A stretch of 64,000 bases of DNA, taken from Sphingobacterium multivorum. Its GTDB lineage: Bacteria > Bacteroidota > Bacteroidia > Sphingobacteriales > Sphingobacteriaceae. The notes beneath the pieces are model-generated. The model was not told the origin of the DNA. It ran no database searches and saw nothing but the letters and a program-made list of their open reading frames with translations. A program made the position numbers and the translations under genes. Location of the stretch: the NCBI RefSeq assembly GCF_039511225.1, contig NZ_CP154261.1, positions 1,116,001 through 1,180,000 of the forward strand, in the 5' to 3' direction. Of this stretch, positions 7,695 through 16,189 are shown in pieces (position 1 is the stretch's first letter; the number at the start of each line of letters is the position of its first letter).

Positions 7695-9107
7695 ATGAAC
7701 AAAGAGACATCAACCGATCAGATCGGTTTAATATTTGAACAGCAGCAGCTTTTTAAATATGAATTACGGTCTAGCAGTGCAGAGGACCGGATAAAGAAAC
7801 TCCACAAGCTAAGGGCGCTTATTGAAAGTCATGAGGATTTAATCTATGCGGCGCTCGAAAAAGATTTACGGAAGTCACGAAGTGAAGCCGCCATAAGCGA
7901 AGTATTGTTTATTTACGGTGAAATAGCATTTGCAATACAACATTTACGAAAATGGATGAAGCCTAGAAAGGTTGGTCGCTCAATGACCAATTTTCTTGCT
8001 AAAAGCACAATTACCTACCAGCCTAGGGGTACGGCGCTTATTATATCGCCTTGGAACTATCCATTTCAGCTCACCATGAGCCCCTTGATTTCAGCTATTG
8101 CAGCGGGTAATTGTGTGATTTTAAAGCCCTCAGAACATAGCCCATTCACATCGGCAGTTATTGGGGAGATCTTGACCAAAGGATTTGACCAACGGGAATT
8201 GGCCTGTATTGAAGGTGAACAGCATGTTTCCGAAGCACTATTAGCGCTTCCTTTTGATCATATTTTCTTCACCGGGAGTCCGGCGGTAGGCAAACTGGTT
8301 ATGCAGGCTGCCTCCCGCAATCTCAGTTCTGTGACCCTGGAACTTGGTGGCAAGTCCCCCGTTATACTAGATGAGACTGCAGATTTGGAGATGACTGCCC
8401 ATAAAGTTGCTTGGGGAAAATTAATCAATGCTGGGCAAACCTGCATTGCACCAGATTATATTCTTTTGCCTAAAGATAAACAGGATGAATTTGTAAACTA
8501 TTATCTAAAGGCGGTTAAAAGTATGTTTTTCACCGAGGATGGACAGCTGGATCGAACAGTTTACGCGAAGATCATTAATCAAAAGCATGCTAGTCGTCTT
8601 GTTTCATTAATCACCAATGCAATAGCATGTGGGGCACAACTGCGCGAAGGCGGACAATTAGCTGATGATCTGACATTAAGTCCTGCATTGTTGATCGATG
8701 TGAGGGCCGACAACAGCATTATGCAGGAAGAAATATTTGGCCCCATACTTCCCATAGTGACCTATGAAGATCAAGAAGAGGCTCTAGCACTGATTAATCG
8801 TGCTGAAAAGCCTTTGGCTTTGTATATATTTAGCAATAACAAGTCCAATATTCAATATATCCTCCAACAGGTGTCCTCTGGAGGTGCTTGTGTGAATGAT
8901 GTTTTGATTCATGTTTCCAACCCTCATTTGCCTTTTGGTGGTGTCAATGGCAGTGGCTTGGGCAGTTGTCATGGGCAATTTGGCTTTAAGGCATTTTCAC
9001 ATGAAAGAGCTGTCATGTTTCAATCTAAATTTTCGTTTTCTACATTGATTTATCCACCCTATGCTAAAAAGAATAAAGTTTTTAAATTATTGAAGAAATG
9101 GATTTAG
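7695..9107 (+). CDS. NAD(P)-dependent aldehyde dehydrogenase, class-3/fatty-aldehyde type
   Basis: A 470-residue cytosolic enzyme that oxidises an aldehyde to the acid. The catalytic Cys250 lies in NAGQTCIAPDY and the general base Glu216 in LELGGKSP. The PWNYPFQL and FTGSPAVGK nucleotide-binding motifs are present. The length near 470 and the C-terminal IYPPYAKKNKVFKLLKKWI (Tyr-Pro-Pro-Tyr, then a basic amphipathic tail) are typical of class 3 ALDHs acting on long-chain or aromatic aldehydes. It is the last gene of the operon; a weak hairpin (9111-9128) follows. The context suggests it clears an aldehyde produced from the imported substrate. Confidence 0.92.
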   Translation: MNKETSTDQIGLIFEQQQLFKYELRSSSAEDRIKKLHKLRALIESHEDLIYAALEKDLRKSRSEAAISEVLFIYGEIAFAIQHLRKWMKPRKVGRSMTNFLAKSTITYQPRGTALIISPWNYPFQLTMSPLISAIAAGNCVILKPSEHSPFTSAVIGEILTKGFDQRELACIEGEQHVSEALLALPFDHIFFTGSPAVGKLVMQAASRNLSSVTLELGGKSPVILDETADLEMTAHKVAWGKLINAGQTCIAPDYILLPKDKQDEFVNYYLKAVKSMFFTEDGQLDRTVYAKIINQKHASRLVSLITNAIACGAQLREGGQLADDLTLSPALLIDVRADNSIMQEEIFGPILPIVTYEDQEEALALINRAEKPLALYIFSNNKSNIQYILQQVSSGGACVNDVLIHVSNPHLPFGGVNGSGLGSCHGQFGFKAFSHERAVMFQSKFSFSTLIYPPYAKKNKVFKLLKKWI

Positions 9108-9172
9108 TCAATTGAAACAGTTTTCAATAAAGACAGCTATCCGCCCTTGAATACAGGCTATCGGTGAAGGAT

Positions 9173-9538
9173 TTAGTTGCGATTGTTGCTCGTCAGTCGT
9201 TTGACCCGCAGCAGGAGTTCTTCTGGGCTGAACGGCTTCACCATAAAATCTGAAGCGCCAAGATCAAAAGCCTCAATGACAACTTCTTCTTGTCCCATGT
9301 TGGAAAGTACAATAACGGGGGTTTTTTTCTCGAGCTTTTTTATGGAAGAGAGGACTTCTATCCCCGAAGCAAACGGCATCATAATGTCGGTAATGATCAG
9401 ATCGAGATCCATTGTATTGAGCTTTTCAATTGCATCTTTTCCATTGGTGGTAGCGATAACCTCATGACCTGCCTTGATCAGTTTGTATTGAACTGTCCGT
9501 AATATCAACTCATTATCTTCTGCAATTAAGATGACCAT
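9173..9538 (-). CDS. Receiver-only (CheY-like) response regulator
   Basis: A 121-residue single REC domain with all phosphorylation residues: acidic pair Glu7/Asp8, phospho-acceptor Asp51 (IITDIMMP), Ser79 (IVLSN) and Lys101 (MVKPF). No output domain follows and no histidine kinase is adjacent, so it is an orphan that must act by protein-protein contact or within a phosphorelay. The coding strand opposes both neighbours. A canonical promoter lies about 250 bp upstream (9789-9818), which implies a long leader. Confidence 0.92.
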   Translation of the reverse strand: MVILIAEDNELILRTVQYKLIKAGHEVIATTNGKDAIEKLNTMDLDLIITDIMMPFASGIEVLSSIKKLEKKTPVIVLSNMGQEEVVIEAFDLGASDFMVKPFSPEELLLRVKRLTSNNRN

Positions 9539-10021
9539 CTTATTTTTATTATTAATAGACTACTATGGAGGCCATAACAAGTTTAGATCCTATTCCATAT
9601 CTGACGATAGGTACAGAAATATTTTACAATATGTTGAGTTTTCAGCTTCAGTTTGTGTTTTGCACCTGAAAACATAGGTAGCAAAGAAGGACTTCAATAG
9701 CAAGAAGCTATCTTGGCAGTATTGGAAAATGATCTTAAAATTGCTTTCGGCTAATAAGAAATTCAATGTCCCCAAGTGAATTTCTGCGCAAATATAGGAT
9801 TGTAATGGAAATATTCAATACAAGAAAAGCAGTAGAAGGTAAATTTTATGCTAATCTGTTGCTGATGAGTTTTTTATCCTTTCTGTTTTACAGAAAAGAA
9901 AGTGTAGAAATAAGAGATTGTAACATCATATTACGGGTAAAGGGGACGATCACCCACAGATGTTTTTAGTCCTTATATACCATAATTATTCATTATATTT
10001 AATCAACCTAGTTCATTCGAT
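9539..10021. other. Intergenic region upstream of the orphan regulator and the P-type ATPase
   Basis: A 483-bp divergent intergenic region. It contains the minus-strand promoter at 9789-9818, a 7-bp inverted repeat just after its expected start point (GAAATTC at 9758-9764, GAATTTC at 9778-9784) and a weak hairpin at 9880-9896. On the plus strand TATATTTA at 9994-10001 could be the -7 of the ATPase gene. The open frame at 9766-9969 lacks protein-like composition. Confidence 0.5.
9789..9818 (-). promoter_or_regulatory. Promoter of the orphan response regulator
   Basis: Read on the minus strand: TTG (9816-9818), a 19-bp spacer, TATATTTG (9789-9796). This is a full match to the Bacteroidota -33/-7 consensus. 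Transcription would start near 9783, within the right arm of a short inverted repeat (9758-9784). Confidence 0.6.
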
Positions 10022-12544
10022 ATGTCATATAATATTCCCGATAATCTGAAAGGTCTTTCCGCAACTGAGGTGCATGCCTCCCGAGCTAAATATGGTTGGA
10101 ATCAATTGAGCGATAGTCACAAGAGTACCTGGTTTGAACTGCTTGTGGATATTTTGAAAGAGCCTATGCTGATTCTATTGATTATCATCTCGATGATTTA
10201 TGTTTTTGTGGGGAATTACGGAGAGGCCGTATTTATGTTTGTCGCTATTGTTGCTGTTACGGCAATTTCTTTTTATCAGGACAATCGTAGCAAAAAAGCC
10301 CTGGAGGAACTTGAAAAGCTGAATGAACCATTAAGCACTGTGATTCGAAATGGGAAGGTTAGTGAAATTCCAACACATGAGATTGTTGTGGGGGATCTCT
10401 GTATTACAGAGGAAGGTCGAATTATAAACGCTGATGGTCGTATTTTACATAGTAACGATTTTTCTGTCAATGAATCTTCGCTGACGGGGGAGAGTTTTTC
10501 GGTGTTTAAGGACAGTAGATCCGAAGATAATCTAGTCTACAGTGGGACGGTTACGGTCTCGGGCCTGGCCGTGTTTGAAGTTACTGAAATCGGTAAGGAG
10601 ACACGCGTTGGGAAAATCGGTGAATCGATAAAGAATATCAAAGAAGAAATTTCACCCTTGCAGGTGCAAATCCAAAAGTTTGTAAAAGCAATGGCTATTG
10701 TCGGTATACTCATTTTTTTATTCGTATGTATATACAGTTTTATTGATAGTGGTAATTTGGTGGCGAGCTTGCTCAATGGACTTACGTTGGCGATGTCTGT
10801 ATTGCCGGAAGAGATTCCTGTTGCGTTTACGACTTTTATGGCGCTTGGCGCATGGAAGCTCATGCGCGAGGGAATTATCATCAAAAGAAGCAGTATTGTT
10901 GAGACTTTGGGCAGTACGACGGTGATTTGTACCGATAAGACCGGGACTATTACAGAGAATTCCATGCAATTGAAATACCTCTATAATTATGCTACGGATT
11001 CATCTTATGATCAGGAAAGGTTTGATGAATCCGATTTAAGAGAGCTTATCGATTATGCGATGTGGAGCAGCGAGCCTGTGCCCTTCGACCCCATGGAAAT
11101 TACGTTACATAAAATATATGAAAAAACGCAAAAGCAGGACTTCAGAAAGGAATATGTACTATTTCATGAATATCCTTTAGCGGGTAAACCGCCGATGATG
11201 ACCCATCTTTTCGAAAATACGGGAAAAGATCGGATTATTGCTGCCAAAGGGGCGCCGGAGGCTATACTTAGCGTATCCAAGCTGTCCGATAAGGAGAAAA
11301 ATAAAATTAGGGCTATTGTTAAATCCTATGGAGCGCAGGGTTTTCGCTTATTAGGTGTGGGGAAAGCGACATTCGAAGGCAATAATTTCCCTGCGAATCA
11401 ACAGGAATTTGAGTTCCAATTTTTAGGGTTGACGGTATTTTATGATCCACCCAAAAAGGGTATTCAGGAGGTGTTTAAAGATATTTATGCTGCGGGGATT
11501 AAAGTCAATGTGATTACCGGCGACAATGCCGATACGACTCAAGCAATAGCAGCTCAGGCCGGAATTCGTATTTTGTCTGCGCCGGTCAATGGCAGTGAGA
11601 TCGTAAACAAGTCCGAAGGTGAAATTATGGCGATAGCAGAGCAAACAACGTTATTTACCAGAATGTTTCCGGATGCTAAACTAGCCATTGTAAATGCCCT
11701 GAAAAAGAAAGGCGAGGTCGTGGCGATGCTTGGCGATGGGGTGAACGATGGCCCAGCATTAAAAGCAGCCCATATCGGCGTGGCAATGGGTAATAAAGGT
11801 ACTGAAATTGCAAAATCAGCCGCGGCATTGATTATCACAAACGACGATTTACAGAAGTTAATCATCGGTATAGCCGCTGGAAGAAGGATTTACGCAAATA
11901 TCAAGAAGGCGGTTCAATACATCATTTCTATTCATATCCCCATTATTTTGACCGTATCACTCCCTTTGTTTTTAGGCTGGGTATTTCCGCAGATTTTTAG
12001 CCCTGTGCATGTGATCTTCCTCGAATTGGTCATGGGGCCTACTTGCTCGATCGTATATGAAAATGAACCTATTGAAAAGGATACCATGAAGCGGCCTCCT
12101 AGAGCTATGAGCGACACTTTTTTGAGTATAAATGAGCTTGGAATCAGCATTGTTCAAGGCCTGATAATCACCATGGGAATTCTTTTTGCTTATCAGTTTG
12201 CTGTTCAGCAGGGGGGAACTGAGGAAAAAACAAGGGCTATGGTTTTTACTACTTTAATCTTTGCCAATATTTTGCTAAGTTATGCCAACCGATCTTTTCA
12301 CTATAGTATCCTGGAGAGTTTTAAAAACCGAAACTTGCTGCTCGTGGGAATTTCGATCGCTGTGCTTCTATTTTTAGCGGTGATATTATATGTTGCTCCG
12401 GTTGCCCAATTTTTTGCTGTAACAGCCCTGAGTGGATATGAATTGGGAATAGCGCTGTCCGTGGCTGCAGTATCCGTTTTATGGTTTGAGGTTTATAAAT
12501 TGATCAGGAGAATTTCAGTTCAAAGAAAATCTGATAGAACTTAA
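10022..12544 (+). CDS. Cation-translocating P-type ATPase (P2-like)
   Basis: An 840-residue inner-membrane pump with a cation-ATPase N-terminal domain (GLSATEVHASRAKYGWNQL), actuator TGES at 155-158, phosphorylation Asp305 in DKTGTIT, nucleotide-binding KGAPE, hinge GDGVNDGPAL and about ten membrane helices. The M4 ion-site motif reads PEEIP (262-266) rather than the PEGLP of Ca2+ pumps, PEMLP of Mg2+ importers or PVALP of H+ pumps, so the transported ion is uncertain. There are no N-terminal CxxC metal domains, which argues against a copper or zinc P1B pump. The gene is monocistronic and unrelated to the copper operon further right. Confidence 0.92.
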   Translation: MSYNIPDNLKGLSATEVHASRAKYGWNQLSDSHKSTWFELLVDILKEPMLILLIIISMIYVFVGNYGEAVFMFVAIVAVTAISFYQDNRSKKALEELEKLNEPLSTVIRNGKVSEIPTHEIVVGDLCITEEGRIINADGRILHSNDFSVNESSLTGESFSVFKDSRSEDNLVYSGTVTVSGLAVFEVTEIGKETRVGKIGESIKNIKEEISPLQVQIQKFVKAMAIVGILIFLFVCIYSFIDSGNLVASLLNGLTLAMSVLPEEIPVAFTTFMALGAWKLMREGIIIKRSSIVETLGSTTVICTDKTGTITENSMQLKYLYNYATDSSYDQERFDESDLRELIDYAMWSSEPVPFDPMEITLHKIYEKTQKQDFRKEYVLFHEYPLAGKPPMMTHLFENTGKDRIIAAKGAPEAILSVSKLSDKEKNKIRAIVKSYGAQGFRLLGVGKATFEGNNFPANQQEFEFQFLGLTVFYDPPKKGIQEVFKDIYAAGIKVNVITGDNADTTQAIAAQAGIRILSAPVNGSEIVNKSEGEIMAIAEQTTLFTRMFPDAKLAIVNALKKKGEVVAMLGDGVNDGPALKAAHIGVAMGNKGTEIAKSAAALIITNDDLQKLIIGIAAGRRIYANIKKAVQYIISIHIPIILTVSLPLFLGWVFPQIFSPVHVIFLELVMGPTCSIVYENEPIEKDTMKRPPRAMSDTFLSINELGISIVQGLIITMGILFAYQFAVQQGGTEEKTRAMVFTTLIFANILLSYANRSFHYSILESFKNRNLLLVGISIAVLLFLAVILYVAPVAQFFAVTALSGYELGIALSVAAVSVLWFEVYKLIRRISVQRKSDRT

Positions 12545-12689
12545 TTTAAGATTAGGATTTGAAATCTACGCTAACAGCGATTTGCTTAAAGGCGGCCTAA
12601 GCTCATGATGCGATGCAGTGTCAAGTGCGATATTTGATGGCGAAATGATTTCTGTAGTGATTTGAGGTGGAAAAATGATGTTATCAGTC

Positions 12690-13628
12690 TTACTGAATAA
12701 ATTTCGAAGTAATTCCTCTTTTCTTGATGTAGAAATTCAGCGCTCGCCCTGCTTCCGTAGGTCGATCTGTACTTAATATGTCTGCGCCGCGATCAATAAA
12801 CCCAGCATAAACTTGAAAGCCTTTTTTGTCGGCCTGTTTGTCCAAGTTCCCCAGTGTACCCAATATGCACATAATGCCATGGTCATGTAGTATTTTGGTT
12901 AATGCTGGATCTGCTTCACGTGTTCCGACGAAAGCTAACAAGCGATTGTCGGGTATATCTTTTTCATTTAGACGAGCAAGGTCCTCCATGTTATTGACCG
13001 AAGCCGAAATCATGATGTCGCTCGCCAGACTGTGCACTTTGGCCGCTTGGTTGGCACTATACGTGATGATGACTACGCTGGATTCTGCCCTTTGTTTGCG
13101 AATAGCGTTGATAACGGCTTCATAAGGGACATCATTTTTAATGTCTAAGGTGAAGATTACCTTTCCTTTTCCCCAAGCAAGTGCTTCTTCCAGCGTAGGG
13201 ATCCTATAGGGCGTTATCTTTTTGTTATTGTCCAATAGACGAAGACTTTTGAGCTCAGCCAATGTGCTGGCGTTCACAGTCCCTCTACCTGTGGTTGTTC
13301 GGTTTAGCGTATTATCATGCATTAATATTAATGCTGAGTCTTTACTGATACGAACATCACATTCAACAAGGACTGGCTGTAAGCTCGCGTTATAGGAAAA
13401 AGTTTCGATTGCATTCTCCGGGTATCCGGAAGCGGGGCCCCCACGATGCAAACTGACTAATGGATAACGATTATCATCATAGGTCAAAAACTGATATAAT
13501 TCCTCCACATTTTGGAGCTGTATACGTTTACCCACCGGCAAGCCATCCGTATTGGCTCCATTACGAAAGCAACTGCTTACGATAAAGCAGATCAATAAAA
13601 GGAAGTAGTGGGGGGTACGTATATTCAT
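12690..13628 (-). CDS. Glycerophosphodiester phosphodiesterase family lipoprotein
   Basis: A 312-residue exported protein with candidate lipid Cys20 (IVSSC) and a GDPD TIM-barrel domain from about residue 55. The signature is intact: His61-Arg-Gly, PENAIETF, the metal ligands E-x-D in VECDVR, and catalytic His in LMHDNTLNRTT. It should hydrolyse glycerophosphodiesters, or related phosphodiesters, in the periplasm. It is the last gene of a four-gene minus-strand operon, starting 3 bp after the shikimate kinase stop. A paralogue lies at 56825-57700. Confidence 0.88.
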   Translation of the reverse strand: MNIRTPHYFLLLICFIVSSCFRNGANTDGLPVGKRIQLQNVEELYQFLTYDDNRYPLVSLHRGGPASGYPENAIETFSYNASLQPVLVECDVRISKDSALILMHDNTLNRTTTGRGTVNASTLAELKSLRLLDNNKKITPYRIPTLEEALAWGKGKVIFTLDIKNDVPYEAVINAIRKQRAESSVVIITYSANQAAKVHSLASDIMISASVNNMEDLARLNEKDIPDNRLLAFVGTREADPALTKILHDHGIMCILGTLGNLDKQADKKGFQVYAGFIDRGADILSTDRPTEAGRALNFYIKKRGITSKFIQ

Positions 13629-13631
13629 TGT

Positions 13632-14147
13632 CTATCTATTGTACTGATTGATCAGATCGGCCAGTGTCTCGACACTCGTGTTTAATTGGTCAATCGTCAG
13701 ATGTGCCTGTGTATAATAAGGTTCTCTTTCGATCAACTTTTCTTCAATAAATAGTCGTAGTTCCTCCGGTGATTTTCCGATCAGAATGGGCCTTTTGTGT
13801 AATTTAGATTGAGAAAGACGGTCAAAAAGTGCTTTGGGCGACATCTGTAAATAGACGGCATAACCATTCGCCTTGATCCATTCCATGTTATCAAAGAAAC
13901 AGGGGGCGCCACCACCCGTAGATATTACGGCAGCATTCTCCGCAAATTTACGCAATTGCTCGCGTTCTAATGTCCGGAAGGCGTCTTCACCATGTTGACT
14001 AAAATATTCGGTAATGCTCATGCCAATTTGTTTGACGATTTCCTCATCAGTGTCGATGAAAGGGAGCTCGAGTTTGGTGGCAAGTTTCTTACCCAGGGTA
14101 GTTTTTCCACTTCCCATATAACCAATCAAAAATATAGGTTTAGGCAT
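13632..14147 (-). CDS. aroK: Shikimate kinase
   Basis: A 171-residue cytosolic kinase phosphorylating shikimate at the 3-OH in chorismate synthesis. The P-loop GYMGSGKTT (Lys15) is at the N-terminus. The substrate site shows FIDTDEEI (Asp32/34-type residues), FR at AFRTLE, and GGG in VISTGGGAP. The lid region has KRPIL. Length is normal for AroK. The gene lies 5 bp after the DoxX-like gene and 3 bp before the phosphodiesterase gene, so it is part of the operon started at about 15927. Confidence 0.96.
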   Translation of the reverse strand: MPKPIFLIGYMGSGKTTLGKKLATKLELPFIDTDEEIVKQIGMSITEYFSQHGEDAFRTLEREQLRKFAENAAVISTGGGAPCFFDNMEWIKANGYAVYLQMSPKALFDRLSQSKLHKRPILIGKSPEELRLFIEEKLIEREPYYTQAHLTIDQLNTSVETLADLINQYNR

Positions 14148-14152
14148 AGGTA

Positions 14153-15337
14153 CTATTTGTCTTTACTTAGAAATTTATCTTCAATGGTTTTGGCATCCGG
14201 AAAATTATTATAGTGCCATTTTCCGACGACGTTGCCTCCTTTTAGGAGCAGTACACCAGGATTTGCTCTCACCATGCTTTTCAGAGGAATGAGATCGGCA
14301 TAGAATATCTCCGCAATTAATTGCATTTTATCACTCAGATATTGCGCGTCTTTGGATGCAGAAGCAGTCAATAGAACAACGCGCAGTCCATTATAATCTT
14401 TTGTTAACTGAATGGCTGTCTGATTGATCTTTTGGATAGCATCAATATTGGTCGAAGAAAGATCTTTTGCAACGATCACAAGGTTATAATACGGGTTGGC
14501 AATGATTTCCTGTGTATGATCTGCACCATCAGCGTCTGTAATTAAGAGATCAGGAATAGGGATGTCATATCCTTTTTTTACTAATCTACTCTCAGGCTCA
14601 CCTATAATTTCCCATGATTCATCTTCCCATAGCTTGTCAGCCATATAGACTTTGTCATTGACCTTTTTGGTTTCGCCCGTCTTTTTGTTTTTCATGGTAT
14701 AGATTTGCTCAAAGACATCGCCTTGTTTGCCTTCAGGTAATACCATTAATGAAGGTAAGTTGTTGCCAACTTTGTAGGGTAAGAAATCAATAAAGGGGAG
14801 GTAGTTTACGGTGTAAACACCAATACCTAAGGAGATGATTGCTGTAATCAAAGTAGCAACGAATTGATTGCCTGATCCTTTGATAATTGATCGTAATTGT
14901 TTTCGGTTAAAAAATATAATAAGGATCAAGGCCAAGAGCACCAGATCTTTAGAAAATGATTGCCAAGGTGTGAGTGGGATGGCATCGCCAAAACAGCCAC
15001 AGGAGGTCACGACCTCAAAAAATGCCGAATAGAAGGTTAGAAAGGTGAAAAACAGGATCAGCAGCAGCAGGCCCCAGGCAACGGTATTTGCATAAACCCC
15101 AAGTAATAAAAGTGCGCCTAACAAAATTTCAAAACCACATATCACCACGGCCATGGCCGTGGCGTATTCATTAAAAGCTGTGAGATGAAAGACCTCAAAG
15201 TATTCCTGAAGCTTATAGCCAAACCCTGTCGGGTCATTTGCTTTAATAAAACCGGAGAATATGAACAAAAGTCCCGTAAAAATCCGGCAAAATCCTAAAA
15301 GATAATTTGTTTTGGTACGCTGCTGTGTGGCTGTCAT
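14153..15337 (-). CDS. DoxX/MauE-like membrane protein with C-terminal thioredoxin-like domain
   Basis: A 394-residue protein. I chose ATG at 15335-15337 because the longer frame opens with TTG and overlaps the upstream gene. The N-terminal half has four to five membrane helices of the DoxX/MauE type, starting GFCRIFTGLLFIFSGFIKA, and holds CGCFGDAIP, the conserved Cys-Gly-Cys-Phe-Gly-Asp loop. The C-terminal half (about 235-390) is soluble and thioredoxin-like in pattern (YNLVIVAKDL, ANPGVLLLKGGNVVGKWH) but has no CxxC. Similar proteins of Bacteroidota are named after BT_3928. A redox role in the envelope is likely; the partner is unknown. Confidence 0.85.
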   Translation of the reverse strand: MTATQQRTKTNYLLGFCRIFTGLLFIFSGFIKANDPTGFGYKLQEYFEVFHLTAFNEYATAMAVVICGFEILLGALLLLGVYANTVAWGLLLLILFFTFLTFYSAFFEVVTSCGCFGDAIPLTPWQSFSKDLVLLALILIIFFNRKQLRSIIKGSGNQFVATLITAIISLGIGVYTVNYLPFIDFLPYKVGNNLPSLMVLPEGKQGDVFEQIYTMKNKKTGETKKVNDKVYMADKLWEDESWEIIGEPESRLVKKGYDIPIPDLLITDADGADHTQEIIANPYYNLVIVAKDLSSTNIDAIQKINQTAIQLTKDYNGLRVVLLTASASKDAQYLSDKMQLIAEIFYADLIPLKSMVRANPGVLLLKGGNVVGKWHYNNFPDAKTIEDKFLSKDK

Positions 15338-15344
15338 AATCCGA

Positions 15345-15887
15345 TTATTGTTGTGCAATTCCTAATTTAATTAATGCAAAAACTGCGTAGTTGAGCATAT
15401 CTTGATAGTTGGCATGGATGCCTTCTGAGACAAGGGTTTGCCCATCATTATCTTCAATTTGTTTAACGCGGTGTATTTTCATTAAGATCAGATCTGTCAT
15501 GGAAGAAACACGCATATCGCGCCATGCTTCACCATAATCGTGGTTTTTGGCAAGCATGAGATCTCTGGTCTCGGTAACCTTTTCGGTATATTTCTGATTC
15601 ACAAAAGTTGGATCCAGATTTTCTTCACCATCTTCACCCAAATCAATCTGAATCATGGCCATGACACAGTAATTGATAATACCGATATATTCGTCGACAA
15701 TGCCTTCGCCAACTTTGGAAACCTTTTTGATTTCTAGCGTGCGTATACGTTGTGCTTTAATGTAAATCTGGTCTGTAATGGAAGATAGGCGCATAATCCG
15801 CCAGGCCGTTCCATAATCTTTTGTTTTTTTAATAAATAAATCCTGACAATGTTTAATAACATTGTTATATTCCTGAATGGTATCCAT
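15345..15887 (-). CDS. DUF1599 domain protein with internal duplication
   Basis: A 180-residue soluble protein; ATG at 15885-15887 is preferred over an upstream TTG. It consists of two tandem copies of one unit: CQDLFIKKTKDYGTAWRIMR with SSITDQIYIKAQRIRTLE, and RDLMLAKNHDYGEAWRDMR with SSMTDLILMKIHRVKQIE. The conserved K/H-DYG-AWR signature marks DUF1599 (PF07659), which Pfam links to nucleotide-modification contexts; here the neighbours are ordinary metabolic genes. It is first in its operon, about 40 nt after the expected transcription start. The biochemical role is unknown. Confidence 0.88.
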   Translation of the reverse strand: MDTIQEYNNVIKHCQDLFIKKTKDYGTAWRIMRLSSITDQIYIKAQRIRTLEIKKVSKVGEGIVDEYIGIINYCVMAMIQIDLGEDGEENLDPTFVNQKYTEKVTETRDLMLAKNHDYGEAWRDMRVSSMTDLILMKIHRVKQIEDNDGQTLVSEGIHANYQDMLNYAVFALIKLGIAQQ

Positions 15888-16189
15888 ATCGTTGATTGAA
15901 GAAACTTGATGAGACAAGTTGTGATTACACTACAAATATAATTAGAAAATAATACTTCCAACGGTCAAATGAATGTACAATTTGTGCTTTATTGCTAAAA
16001 TATAAGCAATAATTTTGGATATTACCACACTTAATAGTTCGCAGGGACAAAGAGTAGGGGCATTGTGCAAGTACATGACGTGAATTTCTCATTTCCTATA
16101 GCTGCAAACGTTTAAATATAGGTAACTTTAGATAAGTTTGATCAGTTTGCATGGTATTGCCAACTTTGAAGATCGTAAAAATATAATTC
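15888..16189. other. Divergent intergenic region
   Basis: 302 bp between the aroK operon (minus) and the HipA-like gene (plus). Apart from the minus-strand promoter at 15933-15961, I see only a partial -7 (TAACTTTA at 16123-16130) that might serve the plus strand. Confidence 0.45.
15933..15961 (-). promoter_or_regulatory. Promoter of the DUF1599-doxX-aroK-GDPD operon
   Basis: On the minus strand: TTG (15959-15961), 18-bp spacer, TATATTTG (15933-15940). It is a full -7 match, with a start point expected near 15927, about 40 nt before the ATG at 15887. This also supports the shorter start for the first gene. Confidence 0.6.

Noticed and set aside
9766..9969. A 67-codon open frame upstream of the P-type ATPase.
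   Set aside because: It overlaps the minus-strand promoter and inverted repeat of the response regulator and has an irregular composition without family features.
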